Positions 15,571 to 22,879 of a stretch of 64,000 bases of DNA are shown piece after piece. The stretch is from Micromonospora coerulea (GTDB taxonomy: Bacteria; Actinomycetota; Actinomycetes; Mycobacteriales; Micromonosporaceae): the NCBI RefSeq assembly GCF_016598485.1, contig NZ_JAEMUW010000004.1, positions 124,001 to 188,000 on the forward strand. Reading direction: 5' to 3'. A program made the translations under genes and the position numbers. The first letter of the stretch is position 1; each line of letters starts with the position of its first letter. The notes below the pieces were generated by a model that saw only the letters and a list, made by a program, of their open reading frames with translations, did no database searches and was not told the DNA's origin.

Positions 15571-17688
15571 TTGACTAATTGGGGCCCCACGGGGCAGACC
15601 GTTTATGAGCGCACTTACTCCCGGACCAAGCATGACGGCAGCAAGGAAGCCTGGCCCGAGACTGTGGCCCGCGTGGTCCAGGGCAACATGTCGCTTGTCT
15701 ACGGCCACCCTGACCGCTGGACGCCGGAGCTTAAGCATGAAGCGGCAACCCTCCGGGAGTACATGGAGGCTTTCAAAATCCTCCCGGCTGGTCGGCACCT
15801 TTGGGCGTCTGGCGTTCCTGGCCGTCAGTACCTTTTCAACTGCCACGTTGCCGGGTGGGGTGCCAAGCTTTCCGACCATTACCAGTTCAGTTTTTCAAGG
15901 CTGATGGAGGGTGGCGGGGTGGGTGGCAACTATTCCAGCCACTACCTAGAGCCGTATGGGGCCCCCCGCCGGCAGCTCCGCACCCACATTGTGTGTGACC
16001 CGTCGCACGCTGACTACGGCAAGATGCAGGCCGCCGGCCTGCTGTCGGCTGACTACTCCCATGAGTGGACGGGTGCCTACCCGGTGGAGGACTCCCGGGA
16101 GGGATGGGCCGCCGCCCTGGTGGACCTGCTAGACACCTTCATGACGGATGCTGAGGTCAAGCACGCTAACCGCGTGTATGACGTGTCCCGGGTGCGTCCG
16201 GAGGGTTCCCCCCTCCGCACGTTTGGCGGTACGGCTTCCGGCCCTCTGCCGTTCGCCCGAATGATGGAGAACATCTGCCGGGTGATGAACGGGGTTAGCC
16301 GGGAGGTTGGGCACCTCAACCCGGTTGAGGCCATGGAGATTGACCACGAAATCGGGGCGTGTGTGGTTGCCGGTGGCAACCGGCGGAGTGCCCGAATGTC
16401 TATGGTCCATTGGGCCGATCCGTTCATCTTCAAATTCATTGACTGCAAGGCGGACCCGGCTAAGCACTGGACCACCAACGTAAGCGTTGAGATTGACGAT
16501 GAATTCATCCGGCACCTTGACCAGCTCCGGGGAGGTGCCCCGAGCCGGGGTAACCGCAACCACGCTGAGCGGGTCCATAAGGCCGTGGTTACCGGGATGC
16601 TCACCAACGGGGAGCCTGGCTATTGGAATAGCTCCCTGAGCAATGAGGGGGAGCCTAACCCGGTCATCTGCACCAATCCTTGCGGTGAGATTGCCCTACG
16701 TGAATGGGAGAATTGCAATCTTGGGCATGTGAACCTTGACGCCTTTATCAAGGAAGCCGGCAAGGCTGACCATGAAGGGCTGTTGAAGGCCCACCACCTG
16801 ATGACCCGCTTTCTCATCCGGGCCACCTACGGGGACGTAACCGACCCCAAGCAGGCCGCCATGCTGGCGGACCAGCGGCGGATTGGCGTTGGGCATTTCG
16901 GGGTTCAGGGTTTCTTCTCCAAGATGGGCATTCCGTTTACACGGGTCCCGGAATCGGAGTACGCGGGAACCCTGCTGGACATGCTTTACCGGGCCGTCCG
17001 GGATGAGGCCAGGGCTTACAGCTTTGCCCTCAGAATCCCGGAGCCGGTCAAGGTCACCACGGTTGCCCCTACGGGGACGATTGCCAAGCTGGCTGGCCGT
17101 ACGGAGGGCATCCACCCTGTCTACGCCCGGCGGTTCATCCGACGTGTCAGGTTCTCTGACGTGGACCCGGACCAGTGGGCCACGGTGCTACGGCTGGTTG
17201 CCGCCGGCCACACGGCGGAGCCGGACCGGGCCGCCGCCAATACGTGGGTGGTGGAGTTTCCGACGACGGAAAGCCTTGTGGCTGAGGTGGAGGCGTTGGG
17301 GCTGGACCCGGGGGAGCTGGTGGAGTCTGCCGACGAAATCCCGCTTGAGCGGATGTTGGCTTACCAGGCGTTCTATCAGGAGCGGTACGCGGACAACGCC
17401 ATCAGCTTTACCGTCAACGTCCCGGCGGAGCCGCACCAGCTAGCCGCCCTGGCGGCTGGTGAGTCCACCCCTCCGGCCCCTACGCCGGAGCGTGTAAACA
17501 CCGTGGCGGCTGAGCTTGCCCGGTGGCTGCCGACCCTCAAGGGAACAACCCTGATGATCGACGGGAGCCGCCCTCAGGCCCCGTACGAGCGGCTAACGGA
17601 TGACCAGTGGGCGGAGCTGACCGCCCCTACGTCGATCGCTGACAGCGTGGACGAGGAATGCGCCACCGGGGCTTGCCCCGTTAGGTAA
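15571..17688 (+). CDS. class II (B12-dependent) ribonucleotide reductase
   Basis: A 705-residue enzyme that reduces ribonucleotides to deoxyribonucleotides using adenosylcobalamin. Features in order: NCHVAGWG with the first redox cysteine, the active-site loop NPCGEIALREWENCNLGHVNL, the phosphate-binding VAPTGTIAKLAGRTEGIHP segment, and a C-terminal CATGAC thiol pair for re-reduction. No NrdB-type partner is nearby, as expected for class II. TTG 15571 is preferred over TTG 15556 because GGAG lies 9 nt upstream. It feeds dNTPs to phage replication with thyX and dCMP deaminase. Confidence 0.93.
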   Translation: MTNWGPTGQTVYERTYSRTKHDGSKEAWPETVARVVQGNMSLVYGHPDRWTPELKHEAATLREYMEAFKILPAGRHLWASGVPGRQYLFNCHVAGWGAKLSDHYQFSFSRLMEGGGVGGNYSSHYLEPYGAPRRQLRTHIVCDPSHADYGKMQAAGLLSADYSHEWTGAYPVEDSREGWAAALVDLLDTFMTDAEVKHANRVYDVSRVRPEGSPLRTFGGTASGPLPFARMMENICRVMNGVSREVGHLNPVEAMEIDHEIGACVVAGGNRRSARMSMVHWADPFIFKFIDCKADPAKHWTTNVSVEIDDEFIRHLDQLRGGAPSRGNRNHAERVHKAVVTGMLTNGEPGYWNSSLSNEGEPNPVICTNPCGEIALREWENCNLGHVNLDAFIKEAGKADHEGLLKAHHLMTRFLIRATYGDVTDPKQAAMLADQRRIGVGHFGVQGFFSKMGIPFTRVPESEYAGTLLDMLYRAVRDEARAYSFALRIPEPVKVTTVAPTGTIAKLAGRTEGIHPVYARRFIRRVRFSDVDPDQWATVLRLVAAGHTAEPDRAAANTWVVEFPTTESLVAEVEALGLDPGELVESADEIPLERMLAYQAFYQERYADNAISFTVNVPAEPHQLAALAAGESTPPAPTPERVNTVAAELARWLPTLKGTTLMIDGSRPQAPYERLTDDQWAELTAPTSIADSVDEECATGACPVR
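16934..16943 (+). promoter_or_regulatory. operator/stoperator (intragenic)
   Basis: Exact CGTTTACACG inside the reductase gene, oriented with transcription. A one-mismatch minus-strand site (CGTGTAAACA) lies at 17491-17500. Confidence 0.6.
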
Positions 17689-17723
17689 CCCCCCGTAGCC
17701 GGGCAGTAGCCCGCGGCGCCCTG

Positions 17724-17751
17724 TTGGCTGATAGTAAGGTTTGGATAGTAA
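17724..17751 (+). promoter_or_regulatory. promoter of the thyX operon
   Basis: TTGGCT and TAGTAA spaced by 16 bp, with the conserved AAGGTTTGGA element in the spacer. No GTCAGCAAGG leader. Confidence 0.55.
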
Positions 17752-17839
17752 AGCGGTGGGGGCCGGAAGTTCCCTGAGTGGCCCGGCCCCCATTCTGCCG
17801 CCCCCGTTTCCCCATCCCAAAGACAAGGGAGGTTTTACG

Positions 17840-18556
17840 TTGCGCGTAACCCCTATTGCTCACTCCCTGATTGACTGGAACCGGCTTGCTCCGCTGGTTG
17901 CGGGTACCAAGTTTGCGGAAGCCGCCGTTGAGTTTGGCGTTACCGACATGGACCACCTGGCGGAGTTTGCCGGCCGGAGCTGTTACAAGGCTTACGACCG
18001 TAAGCGGCCGGAGACGGCTACCACCGCCGGCTACCTGGCAAACATTCTGGACCAGGCGCATTACTCCGTACTGGAACACGGTTCGGTGACGTTCTTTGTC
18101 CAGGACGTTTCCCGGGCCCTGCTGGTGGAGCTTGAGCGGCACCGCTTCCTGTCTTTCAGCGTCGAAAGTCAGCGGTACGTGGACCAGGTCAAGAGTCACC
18201 CCAACCCGGTTATCCCGCCGGCCCTGGCCGCTGTCCCTGCCTCCGGGCCGTACGCGGCCCTGATGATGCACTACGCGGATTCCCTGACGTACTACGAACA
18301 GGCCGTGGCGTACCTGACTGCCCGGGGCTACCCCATCAAGCAAGCCCGGGAGGCCGCCCGAGCGTTCCTGCCCAATGCCACCCCGGTTGACCTGGTGGTG
18401 ACTGGCAACCTCCGTTGCTGGCGGGACGTTCTCGGCAAGCGGTACCACCCGGACGCTGACGCGGAAATCCGGGAGTTTGCCGGGCTGGTGCTGGACCACC
18501 TCCGGGAGCTGGCCCCCCACAGCGTCCAGGACATCCCGGAGTTGCCCGTTGCTTGA
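17840..18556 (+). CDS. thyX: FAD-dependent thymidylate synthase ThyX
   Basis: A 238-residue flavin-dependent thymidylate synthase converting dUMP to dTMP. The signature [15 protein letters not shown] matches the ThyX motif RHRxxS-x5-SxRY, and the [25 protein letters not shown] segment and the [13 protein letters not shown] region also fit. TTG 17840 follows AAGGGAGG at good spacing. It is co-transcribed with several small genes and a dCMP deaminase, giving a complete dCMP to dUMP to dTMP route in one operon. Confidence 0.95.
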   Translation: MRVTPIAHSLIDWNRLAPLVAGTKFAEAAVEFGVTDMDHLAEFAGRSCYKAYDRKRPETATTAGYLANILDQAHYSVLEHGSVTFFVQDVSRALLVELERHRFLSFSVESQRYVDQVKSHPNPVIPPALAAVPASGPYAALMMHYADSLTYYEQAVAYLTARGYPIKQAREAARAFLPNATPVDLVVTGNLRCWRDVLGKRYHPDADAEIREFAGLVLDHLRELAPHSVQDIPELPVA

Positions 18557-18728
18557 GCGGGGTAGCCGGGTGCGGTTCGGAATGCGTACGGGCCAGGTGA
18601 TCCGGCTTGAGAGCCGGGTTGGGCTGCCGGGGGCAATCGTCCTCCCGGATGCCCTCACGGTTGGCGACGGCTACGCCCCTACGTGGGTGCCCGTTGGTGG
18701 CCTTTCCCGATTGGAGGAAGGCCAGTGA
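18549..18728 (+). CDS. 59-aa hypothetical protein
   Basis: A small frame starting at TTG 18549, overlapping the thyX stop, and ending in overlap with the next GTG. The peptide ([31 protein letters not shown]) looks like a single SH3-like barrel, similar in style to the barrels at 9172 and 12967. Support is mainly tight operon packing. Confidence 0.55.
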   Translation: MLERGSRVRFGMRTGQVIRLESRVGLPGAIVLPDALTVGDGYAPTWVPVGGLSRLEEGQ

Positions 18729-19024
18729 AGCCGATTAGGGCCGTCATCCTCGGAGGCAAGAAACACGGGGAGCGGATAGCGACCCGGAGTGACGTAGTGA
18801 GCATGCCGGAGATGCCGAAACTCCGTGACCTGTACCTCACCACGGATGAAATGCGGTACCTGTACGACCTTCCCGTGTCGGTAGTCAACTACCGGCTTAA
18901 GAAACTGGCGTTTCCCGGTGGGCGGTTCGTTGCCGCCTACGTTCACCCGGACATCACGGATGACACGGCGGAGCGGCTACTAGCAGACCTGGTAATTGCC
19001 GCTTGGGAGCGGCAAGACAGATAG
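18725..19024 (+). CDS. 99-aa hypothetical protein
   Basis: Not recognised. It starts at GTG 18725 in overlap with the upstream stop and after GGAGGAAGG. The segment LYLTTDEMRYLYDLPVSVVNYRLKKLAFPGGRF looks helical with a possible HTH. It belongs to the thyX operon. Confidence 0.6.
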   Translation: MKPIRAVILGGKKHGERIATRSDVVSMPEMPKLRDLYLTTDEMRYLYDLPVSVVNYRLKKLAFPGGRFVAAYVHPDITDDTAERLLADLVIAAWERQDR

Positions 19025-19034
19025 GGGAAACAGC

Positions 19035-19232
19035 ATGCGACTTAGCGCGACTATCCGAGGTGCCACCCTTGGGGACCTGATGACCAACGCTCACGCGGCT
19101 TGTGTGCGGTTCTTCGGGGACACCCCGTATCAGATCATCATTCAGGATTGGGACCAGGCTTACGCCGAATACGACGAGGCCGGCACGCTTACCGGGTTCC
19201 AGTTTTCGATGCTGGCGATTAAGGCTCAGTGA
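19035..19232 (+). CDS. 65-aa hypothetical protein
   Basis: Not recognised. ATG 19035 follows AGGGGAAACAGC. The peptide is acidic and soluble (TPYQIIIQDWDQAYAEYDEAGTLTGFQF). Its stop overlaps the start of the dCMP deaminase gene. Confidence 0.65.
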   Translation: MRLSATIRGATLGDLMTNAHAACVRFFGDTPYQIIIQDWDQAYAEYDEAGTLTGFQFSMLAIKAQ

Positions 19233-19630
19233 GCCGGCCCGGTTGGGATGACTACTTCCTTGCCATCGTCCAGGCGGTAGCCCTCCGGGCTGACTGTTCC
19301 CGGCGCAAGGTGGGGGCCCTGGTGGTCAGAGACAACCGGATCGTTGCTGCCGGGTACAACGGTTCTCCCCCTGGTGGCCCTAGCTGCCTCCGGGGGGAGT
19401 GCCCCCGGGGCAACTCCACGGTTGACCCTGGCAGCTCATACGACACGGGCCCCGGTTCCTGTCACGCGGTCCACGCGGAAGGTAACGCGGTTATCTACGC
19501 CGGCCGTGACGGTTGCCTCGGGTCCACCCTCTACGTCACGGATGAACCGTGCCAAGGGTGCGGAAAGCTGGTCAGAGCGGCTGGAATTGCCCGGCTGGTC
19601 TGGCCCGGTGGAGCTATCACGCTCCCGTGA
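19229..19630 (+). CDS. deoxycytidylate (dCMP) deaminase
   Basis: A 133-residue zinc enzyme that deaminates dCMP to dUMP. Active-site motifs are CHAVHAEGNAVIYAG (zinc His and catalytic Glu) and DEPCQGCGKLVRAAGI (zinc Cys pair). GALVVRDNRIVAAGYNGSPPG is the usual N-terminal strand and substrate loop. It starts at GTG 19229, overlapping the upstream stop. With thyX it directs pyrimidines to dTMP, making dUMP as an intermediate. Confidence 0.93.
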   Translation: MSRPGWDDYFLAIVQAVALRADCSRRKVGALVVRDNRIVAAGYNGSPPGGPSCLRGECPRGNSTVDPGSSYDTGPGSCHAVHAEGNAVIYAGRDGCLGSTLYVTDEPCQGCGKLVRAAGIARLVWPGGAITLP

Positions 19631-19707
19631 GCTAAGCTTGACCACGGAACCAACAGCGCCAGTTTTTCCCTTTCTGGCGTTCCTTGCTGACACTCGGAGA
19701 GGTTCCC

Positions 19708-19737
19708 GGGGCCCCCTGGCGTATGCCGGGGGGCCCC
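19708..19737. terminator. bidirectional terminator between convergent genes
   Basis: GGGGCCCCCTGGC / GCCGGGGGGCCCC inverted repeat with a 4-nt loop (GTAT), separating the rightward deaminase operon from the leftward 42-aa gene. Confidence 0.75.
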
Positions 19738-19740
19738 TTC

Positions 19741-19750
19741 CGTTTACACG
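19741..19750 (+). promoter_or_regulatory. operator at the end of the leftward 42-aa gene
   Basis: Exact CGTTTACACG overlapping the stop codon (19744-19746) of the leftward gene. Confidence 0.6.
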
Positions 19751-19872
19751 GTGGGAGTGAACCCGCCCTTGCGGTTCCACTCGTCCAGGGCCATCCACAG
19801 CTCCCGGAAGTCTTCCCAACGCCCCTCCCGGAGCGCGTCAAAGATGGCGTCAATGGTCGCCTGAGGGTCCAT
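19744..19872 (-). CDS. 42-aa leftward gene in the early region
   Basis: A short frame preceded by AAAAAGGGGATAGGGC and read opposite to all neighbours. The peptide (MDPQATIDAIFDALREGRW, then EDFRELWMALDEWNRKG) is predicted to be two amphipathic helices, soluble and acidic. It has its own leftward promoter (19930-19965) with the conserved GTCAGCAAG leader, and a bidirectional terminator follows. Being the only leftward gene in 4.5-28 kb and divergent from a repressible rightward promoter, it may be expressed in the lysogen and could be a regulator or anti-repressor. No homology is recognised. Confidence 0.72.
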   Translation of the reverse strand: MDPQATIDAIFDALREGRWEDFRELWMALDEWNRKGGFTPTV

Positions 19873-19921
19873 GCCCTATCCCCTTTTTAGTTATCAACCG
19901 GCGGCCCGTCCGGGCCCCCGT

Positions 19922-19965
19922 CTTGCTGACATCTAAAGCTTAGGTGTTGGAACGTTTAAACGCAA
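19922..19965 (-). promoter_or_regulatory. leftward promoter with operator
   Basis: On the minus strand TTGCGT (19965-19960), 17 bp, TAAGCT (19942-19937), then GTCAGCAAG from 19930. The symmetric operator CGTTTAAACG (19953-19962) covers the -35 and spacer, so the promoter should be repressible. Confidence 0.75.
19953..19962. promoter_or_regulatory. symmetric operator in the divergent control region
   Basis: Perfect palindrome CGTTTAAACG inside the leftward promoter. Confidence 0.7.
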
Positions 19966-20012
19966 TACCGGGGGATGTGAGCCAGGCCACACCATGTTAA
20001 GGGTTGGAAAGT

Positions 20013-20058
20013 TTGACAGCGTTTACACAACCGAGTAATGTTCTCCCTGTCAGCAAGG
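20013..20058 (+). promoter_or_regulatory. rightward cassette promoter with embedded operator
   Basis: TTGACA (20013-20018), 17 bp, TAATGT (20036-20041), leader GTCAGCAAGG from 20049. The spacer contains CGTTTACACA (20020-20029), one mismatch from the operator, so repressor would block the polymerase directly. An AAGGGTTGGAAAG element lies just upstream. Confidence 0.82.
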
Positions 20059-20089
20059 AACAACCACCCCCCACCAGAAAGGCAAGACA

Positions 20090-20761
20090 ATGACTGAGAA
20101 CATCGCCCCCCAGATGACCCGTGAAGCTTGGCTGCTCAGCGCGGTTGAGGTCTTCCGCCCCCGGTTCGTTGAGGTCGGAATGCCCCTCCCGGAGCGCATC
20201 CACGTTTCCGTGGGATTCGGGTTCGGGACCAAGGCGGAGAGCGCCAACATCCTTGGTCAGTGCTGGGCGCGGCGGGCTTCCGAGGATGGCGTTAACCACC
20301 TCTTCATCAGCCCGGAGGTTGCCGACACGGCTAAGGTTCTGGCCTGCCTGCTCCATGAGCTGATTCACGCCGCTGACGATTGCGTCAACGGCCACAAGGG
20401 GGCGTTTGCTGAGGCTGCCACCCGGTTTGGCTTCACGGGTTCCCTCCTGACCCTCAACCCTTCCATTGAGCTTGCGGCGGAAATGATGGCCCTTGCCGCC
20501 AGCCTCGGGGACTACCCGCACGGTGCCCTGTCTGCCGCCTCCCGGATGCGTACCCGTACGCCGGAGCTGGTGCCGGCCGGTGGCGACGCGCCCAAGGGCA
20601 AGATTTCCTCTGGCCCGGGTACTCAGACCACCCGGATGCTTAAGCTGGTCTGCCCCGGTGGTGAGTCCTGCTGTGGCGGGTACACGGTCCGGACCACGGC
20701 CAAGTGGGTTGCCGTGGGCATGCCTTCCTGCCCGCTCGGTACGGAGATGGTGCAGGCGTGA
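20090..20761 (+). CDS. SprT-like zinc metallopeptidase
   Basis: A 223-residue protein with the zinc motif LLHELIHAADD and the SprT third ligand in GHKGAF, plus a C-terminal cysteine-rich zinc ribbon (LVCPGGESCCGGYT...MPSC). SprT-family proteases act on DNA-protein crosslinks in eukaryotes; actinophages often carry them in the early region with unknown targets. ATG 20090 follows AGAAAGG. It is driven by the strong 20013 promoter. Confidence 0.85.
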   Translation: MTENIAPQMTREAWLLSAVEVFRPRFVEVGMPLPERIHVSVGFGFGTKAESANILGQCWARRASEDGVNHLFISPEVADTAKVLACLLHELIHAADDCVNGHKGAFAEAATRFGFTGSLLTLNPSIELAAEMMALAASLGDYPHGALSAASRMRTRTPELVPAGGDAPKGKISSGPGTQTTRMLKLVCPGGESCCGGYTVRTTAKWVAVGMPSCPLGTEMVQA

Positions 20762-21087
20762 CGATCGGGAACGGGGGCCCCTCCGGGGGCCCCCTGGCCC
20801 GGAAGGGCGGAGCGTTGTACGACAGCCGCCGGAGGCAATGGGTACTGACCGGGGGAAGCCTGGCGTACTGGCTCCCGGAGCGTGGGCCCCATGTGCGCGT
20901 GGTCGTCGAGCTGGTTACCCGGGATTGGGTGTACTTCAAGGCGACCGGGGATGACGCGGGGATGACCCGGGGCCAGGTCTGGCGGGAAGGCCGCTACAGC
21001 CGCCGCGTAGTGCCCCGTGAGGCCGCCTACGTGTACGGCGGGAAGGTCCATGTGGATTGGGCTACCGTGAGCGTTAGAGAGGCTTAG
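20758..21087 (+). CDS. 109-aa hypothetical protein whose first codons form a terminator-like hairpin
   Basis: Starts at GTG 20758, overlapping the upstream stop. Codons 5-13 (NGGPSGGPL) are encoded by a hairpin of the same GGGGGCCCC-TCC-GGGGGCCCC type used as terminators elsewhere (20773-20794). The rest is a basic, strand-rich protein (RQWVLTGGSLAYWL...VVELVTRDWVYFKAT). Function unknown. If the hairpin terminates, expression would be attenuated; an alternative start downstream of it is possible but no good Shine-Dalgarno was seen. Confidence 0.6.
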   Translation: MTIGNGGPSGGPLARKGGALYDSRRRQWVLTGGSLAYWLPERGPHVRVVVELVTRDWVYFKATGDDAGMTRGQVWREGRYSRRVVPREAAYVYGGKVHVDWATVSVREA

Positions 21088-21090
21088 AGC

Positions 21091-21118
21091 GGGCCCCCTC
21101 CGGGGGGCCCCTTTCTTT
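21091..21118 (+). terminator. cassette terminator
   Basis: GGGCCCCC-TCC-GGGGGGCCC stem followed by CTTTCTTT. Confidence 0.9.
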
Positions 21119-21225
21119 GACCGTGTGGGGCGATTTTCAAACCTTCTCCACCGTCTATGAATCTACGTTACAAACACAAGCTTTGTCCAGCCCGTGTGAC
21201 GTATCCCATCGTAAGGTCTGGAAAG

Positions 21226-21271
21226 TTGACTCCGTTTAAACGGTCCGGTAGATTCTTACTTGTCAGCAGGG
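21226..21271 (+). promoter_or_regulatory. cassette promoter with symmetric operator in spacer
   Basis: TTGACT (21226-21231), 17 bp, TAGATT (21249-21254), leader GTCAGCAGGG from 21262. The spacer holds the perfect operator CGTTTAAACG (21233-21242). The AAGGTCTGG element lies upstream of the -35 here. Confidence 0.85.
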
Positions 21272-21293
21272 AGCACGACGAAGGGAAACAAAA

Positions 21294-21506
21294 ATGAACG
21301 CGCAGCCCACCACCTGGAACCCGACCCGCGCGGCCCGGATCATCCTCTGGGACCTGTTCGGGGGCGACAAGGCCCGAGCGGTCGAGATGGTGGAGGCCAC
21401 CGGCCCGGAGATGATCCGGAAGGGGATGGAGTTTACCGAGGCGAACCGGCGGCAGATGGAGGAACTGGCCGACGCTATCCGGGCGGCCAACCCCGACCAC
21501 GCCTAG
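21294..21506 (+). CDS. 70-aa hypothetical protein (cassette gene)
   Basis: Not recognised. Predicted fully helical (RAARIILWDLFGGDKARAVEM, then EANRRQMEELADAIRAANP), soluble, acidic. ATG 21294 follows GAAGGGAAACAAAA. It is a single-gene unit with its own promoter (21226) and terminator (21518). Confidence 0.75.
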   Translation: MNAQPTTWNPTRAARIILWDLFGGDKARAVEMVEATGPEMIRKGMEFTEANRRQMEELADAIRAANPDHA

Positions 21507-21517
21507 CCAACAGGAAC

Positions 21518-21537
21518 GGGGCCCCTTCGGGGGCCCC
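21518..21537 (+). terminator. cassette terminator
   Basis: GGGGCCCC-TTCG-GGGGCCCC hairpin, tetraloop TTCG, weak T-run. Confidence 0.8.
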
Positions 21538-21566
21538 AATCCGCCGGAGTGAGCTAAGCCACAGAA

Positions 21567-21576
21567 CGTGTAAACG
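21567..21576 (-). promoter_or_regulatory. operator upstream of a cassette promoter
   Basis: Exact CGTTTACACG on the minus strand, ending 2 bp upstream of the -35 at 21579. Confidence 0.65.
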
Positions 21577-21578
21577 GC

Positions 21579-21624
21579 TTCCGTTCTGATGGTTAGGTCT
21601 GTATAGTTAGTCATGTCAGCAGGG
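21579..21624 (+). promoter_or_regulatory. cassette promoter
   Basis: TTCCGT (21579-21584), 17-bp spacer ending GGTTAGGTCTG, TATAGT (21602-21607), leader GTCAGCAGGG from 21615. Confidence 0.82.
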
Positions 21625-21646
21625 AACACCAACAAAGGGAGTCACA

Positions 21647-21964
21647 ATGAACGCCACCACCACCGCCCCGATCACCACCACCAACACCGCCGTTGCCGCC
21701 CTCCGGGTGGCCGGCTACTCCCTCCGGATCACTCCGGCCTACCGGGGCGCGGTGGAGGTTGTGGCGACCCGGGAGGATGGCTCTGGCGTGGTCCTGGTGG
21801 TGGGGGAGCGGTCCAACGCCACCCTCCGGGCTACCTTCCTCCCGCTCGCGTGGCGTGAGCAGATGGGCCGCCCGGAGCTGGTTGTCCGGGGTGCCCGGGA
21901 CGTTTACCGTCACCTCGGGTGGTTCCTCTCCTGCGCTTGCTGGGATTGCACGAACGGGAACTAA
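21647..21964 (+). CDS. 105-aa hypothetical protein (cassette gene)
   Basis: Not recognised. A Thr-rich N-terminus (MNATTTAPITTTNTAV) precedes a strand-rich region and a C-terminal cysteine pair (SCACWDC). ATG 21647 follows AAAGGGAGTCACA. Single-gene unit. Confidence 0.72.
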   Translation: MNATTTAPITTTNTAVAALRVAGYSLRITPAYRGAVEVVATREDGSGVVLVVGERSNATLRATFLPLAWREQMGRPELVVRGARDVYRHLGWFLSCACWDCTNGN

Positions 21965-21973
21965 TCCCGGGCC

Positions 21974-21994
21974 GGGGGCCCCTCCGGGGGCCCC
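21974..21994 (+). terminator. cassette terminator
   Basis: GGGGGCCCC-TCC-GGGGGCCCC, weak T-run (TGGTTT). The next promoter's -35 begins 5 bp later. Confidence 0.8.
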
Positions 21995-21998
21995 TGGT

Positions 21999-22043
21999 TT
22001 GACCCCCAAGGTTTGGTTTGATACACTCATCATGTCAGCAAGT
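21999..22043 (+). promoter_or_regulatory. cassette promoter
   Basis: TTGACC (21999-22004), 17-bp spacer with AAGGTTTGGTTTG, TACACT (22022-22027), leader GTCAGCAAG from 22034. Confidence 0.82.
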
Positions 22044-22064
22044 CAGGGCAGCGAAAGGGAAACG

Positions 22065-22298
22065 ATGCTTACTCTCCGGGGCGTTCAGATTGCCTTCAAG
22101 GGCAAGGATGGCCGCACGGCCACCGTGACCATGGACCGCTACGCGGGGACGCTGCCGCCGGCCGCGTACGCCTCTGACGAGGCGTTCCGGAATCACGTTG
22201 CCTCTGCCGCCCTCGGGGCCATCATGCGGGACAGCAACTACGGCCCGGGTTGGGTGGCCGATTACCAGGTAATCGACATCCCCGACATGCACCGCTAA
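22065..22298 (+). CDS. 77-aa hypothetical protein (cassette gene)
   Basis: Not recognised. Begins LTLRGVQIAFKGKDGRTATV, strand-rich, then helical; no membrane segment. ATG 22065 follows CGAAAGGGAAACG; an in-frame ATG at 22032 lies within the conserved leader and is less likely. Single-gene unit. Confidence 0.72.
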   Translation: MLTLRGVQIAFKGKDGRTATVTMDRYAGTLPPAAYASDEAFRNHVASAALGAIMRDSNYGPGWVADYQVIDIPDMHR

Positions 22299-22310
22299 CC
22301 AGCCGGGAAC

Positions 22311-22337
22311 GGGGCCCCTCCGGGGGCCCCTTTCTCT
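22311..22337 (+). terminator. cassette terminator
   Basis: GGGGCCCC-TCC-GGGGGCCCC followed by TTTCTCTTT. Confidence 0.9.
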
Positions 22338-22355
22338 TTGTGCGATAGCTCACAC

Positions 22356-22365
22356 CGTTTACACG
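22356..22365 (+). promoter_or_regulatory. operator upstream of a cassette promoter
   Basis: Exact CGTTTACACG, 9 bp before the -35 at 22375. Confidence 0.65.
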
Positions 22366-22374
22366 CCCCCTGGC

Positions 22375-22420
22375 TGGACGCCTCAAGGTTAGGTCTGTAT
22401 AGTTACAGGTGTCAGCAAGG
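22375..22420 (+). promoter_or_regulatory. cassette promoter
   Basis: TGGACG (22375-22380), 17-bp spacer ending AAGGTTAGGTCTG, TATAGT (22398-22403), leader GTCAGCAAGG from 22411. Confidence 0.82.
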
Positions 22421-22466
22421 CCCGGGGGGAAACCTCCGGGGTTGAAAATTAAAAAGGGGAGCGGGA

Positions 22467-22718
22467 ATGTTCCAGTTCAACGGTGGTCCGATTCCGAACG
22501 ATGCGCCGGCTACGGTCACTGCGCGATTCCCGGATGGACGCCTTGTGGTTCACATCCTGGACAGCCCGGCGCGGATCGTTCAGACGGTCCACGCCACCGG
22601 GGAGCCGGTCCGGGTGGTCAGCGTTCAGAATTTCTTGACCATGGCGGATGCGGCCGGAGAGATGCCCCGGATTGCCAAGGATCAGCGGCGGAACGGGGCG
22701 AGGGTCAAGACCTGCTAA
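22467..22718 (+). CDS. 83-aa hypothetical protein (cassette gene)
   Basis: Not recognised. Strand-rich first half (NDAPATVTARFPDGRLVVHIL), helical basic end. ATG 22467 follows AAAGGGGAGCGGGA. Single-gene unit between 22375 and 22750. Confidence 0.72.
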   Translation: MFQFNGGPIPNDAPATVTARFPDGRLVVHILDSPARIVQTVHATGEPVRVVSVQNFLTMADAAGEMPRIAKDQRRNGARVKTC

Positions 22719-22728
22719 CGGCCACAAT

Positions 22729-22750
22729 GGGGCCCCCTCCGGGGGGCCCC
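22729..22750 (+). terminator. cassette terminator
   Basis: GGGGCCCCC-TCC-GGGGGGCCCC followed by TTCCCCGTTT. Confidence 0.85.
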
Positions 22751-22810
22751 TTCCCCGTTTCCTGGACCTCACCGCGGCCTGTGACCTGGACCACATCCGG
22801 CGCCCTTGGC

Positions 22811-22855
22811 TGGACATGGGAACGTTAGGTCTGTAAGCTTTAGATGTCAGCAAGG
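22811..22855 (+). promoter_or_regulatory. cassette promoter
   Basis: TGGACA (22811-22816), 17-bp spacer ending CGTTAGGTCTG, TAAGCT (22834-22839), leader GTCAGCAAGG from 22846. Its -10 and +1 region equals that of the leftward 19.9-kb promoter. Confidence 0.82.
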
Positions 22856-22879
22856 GAAGCCGCAAGAAAGGGAACGCCA

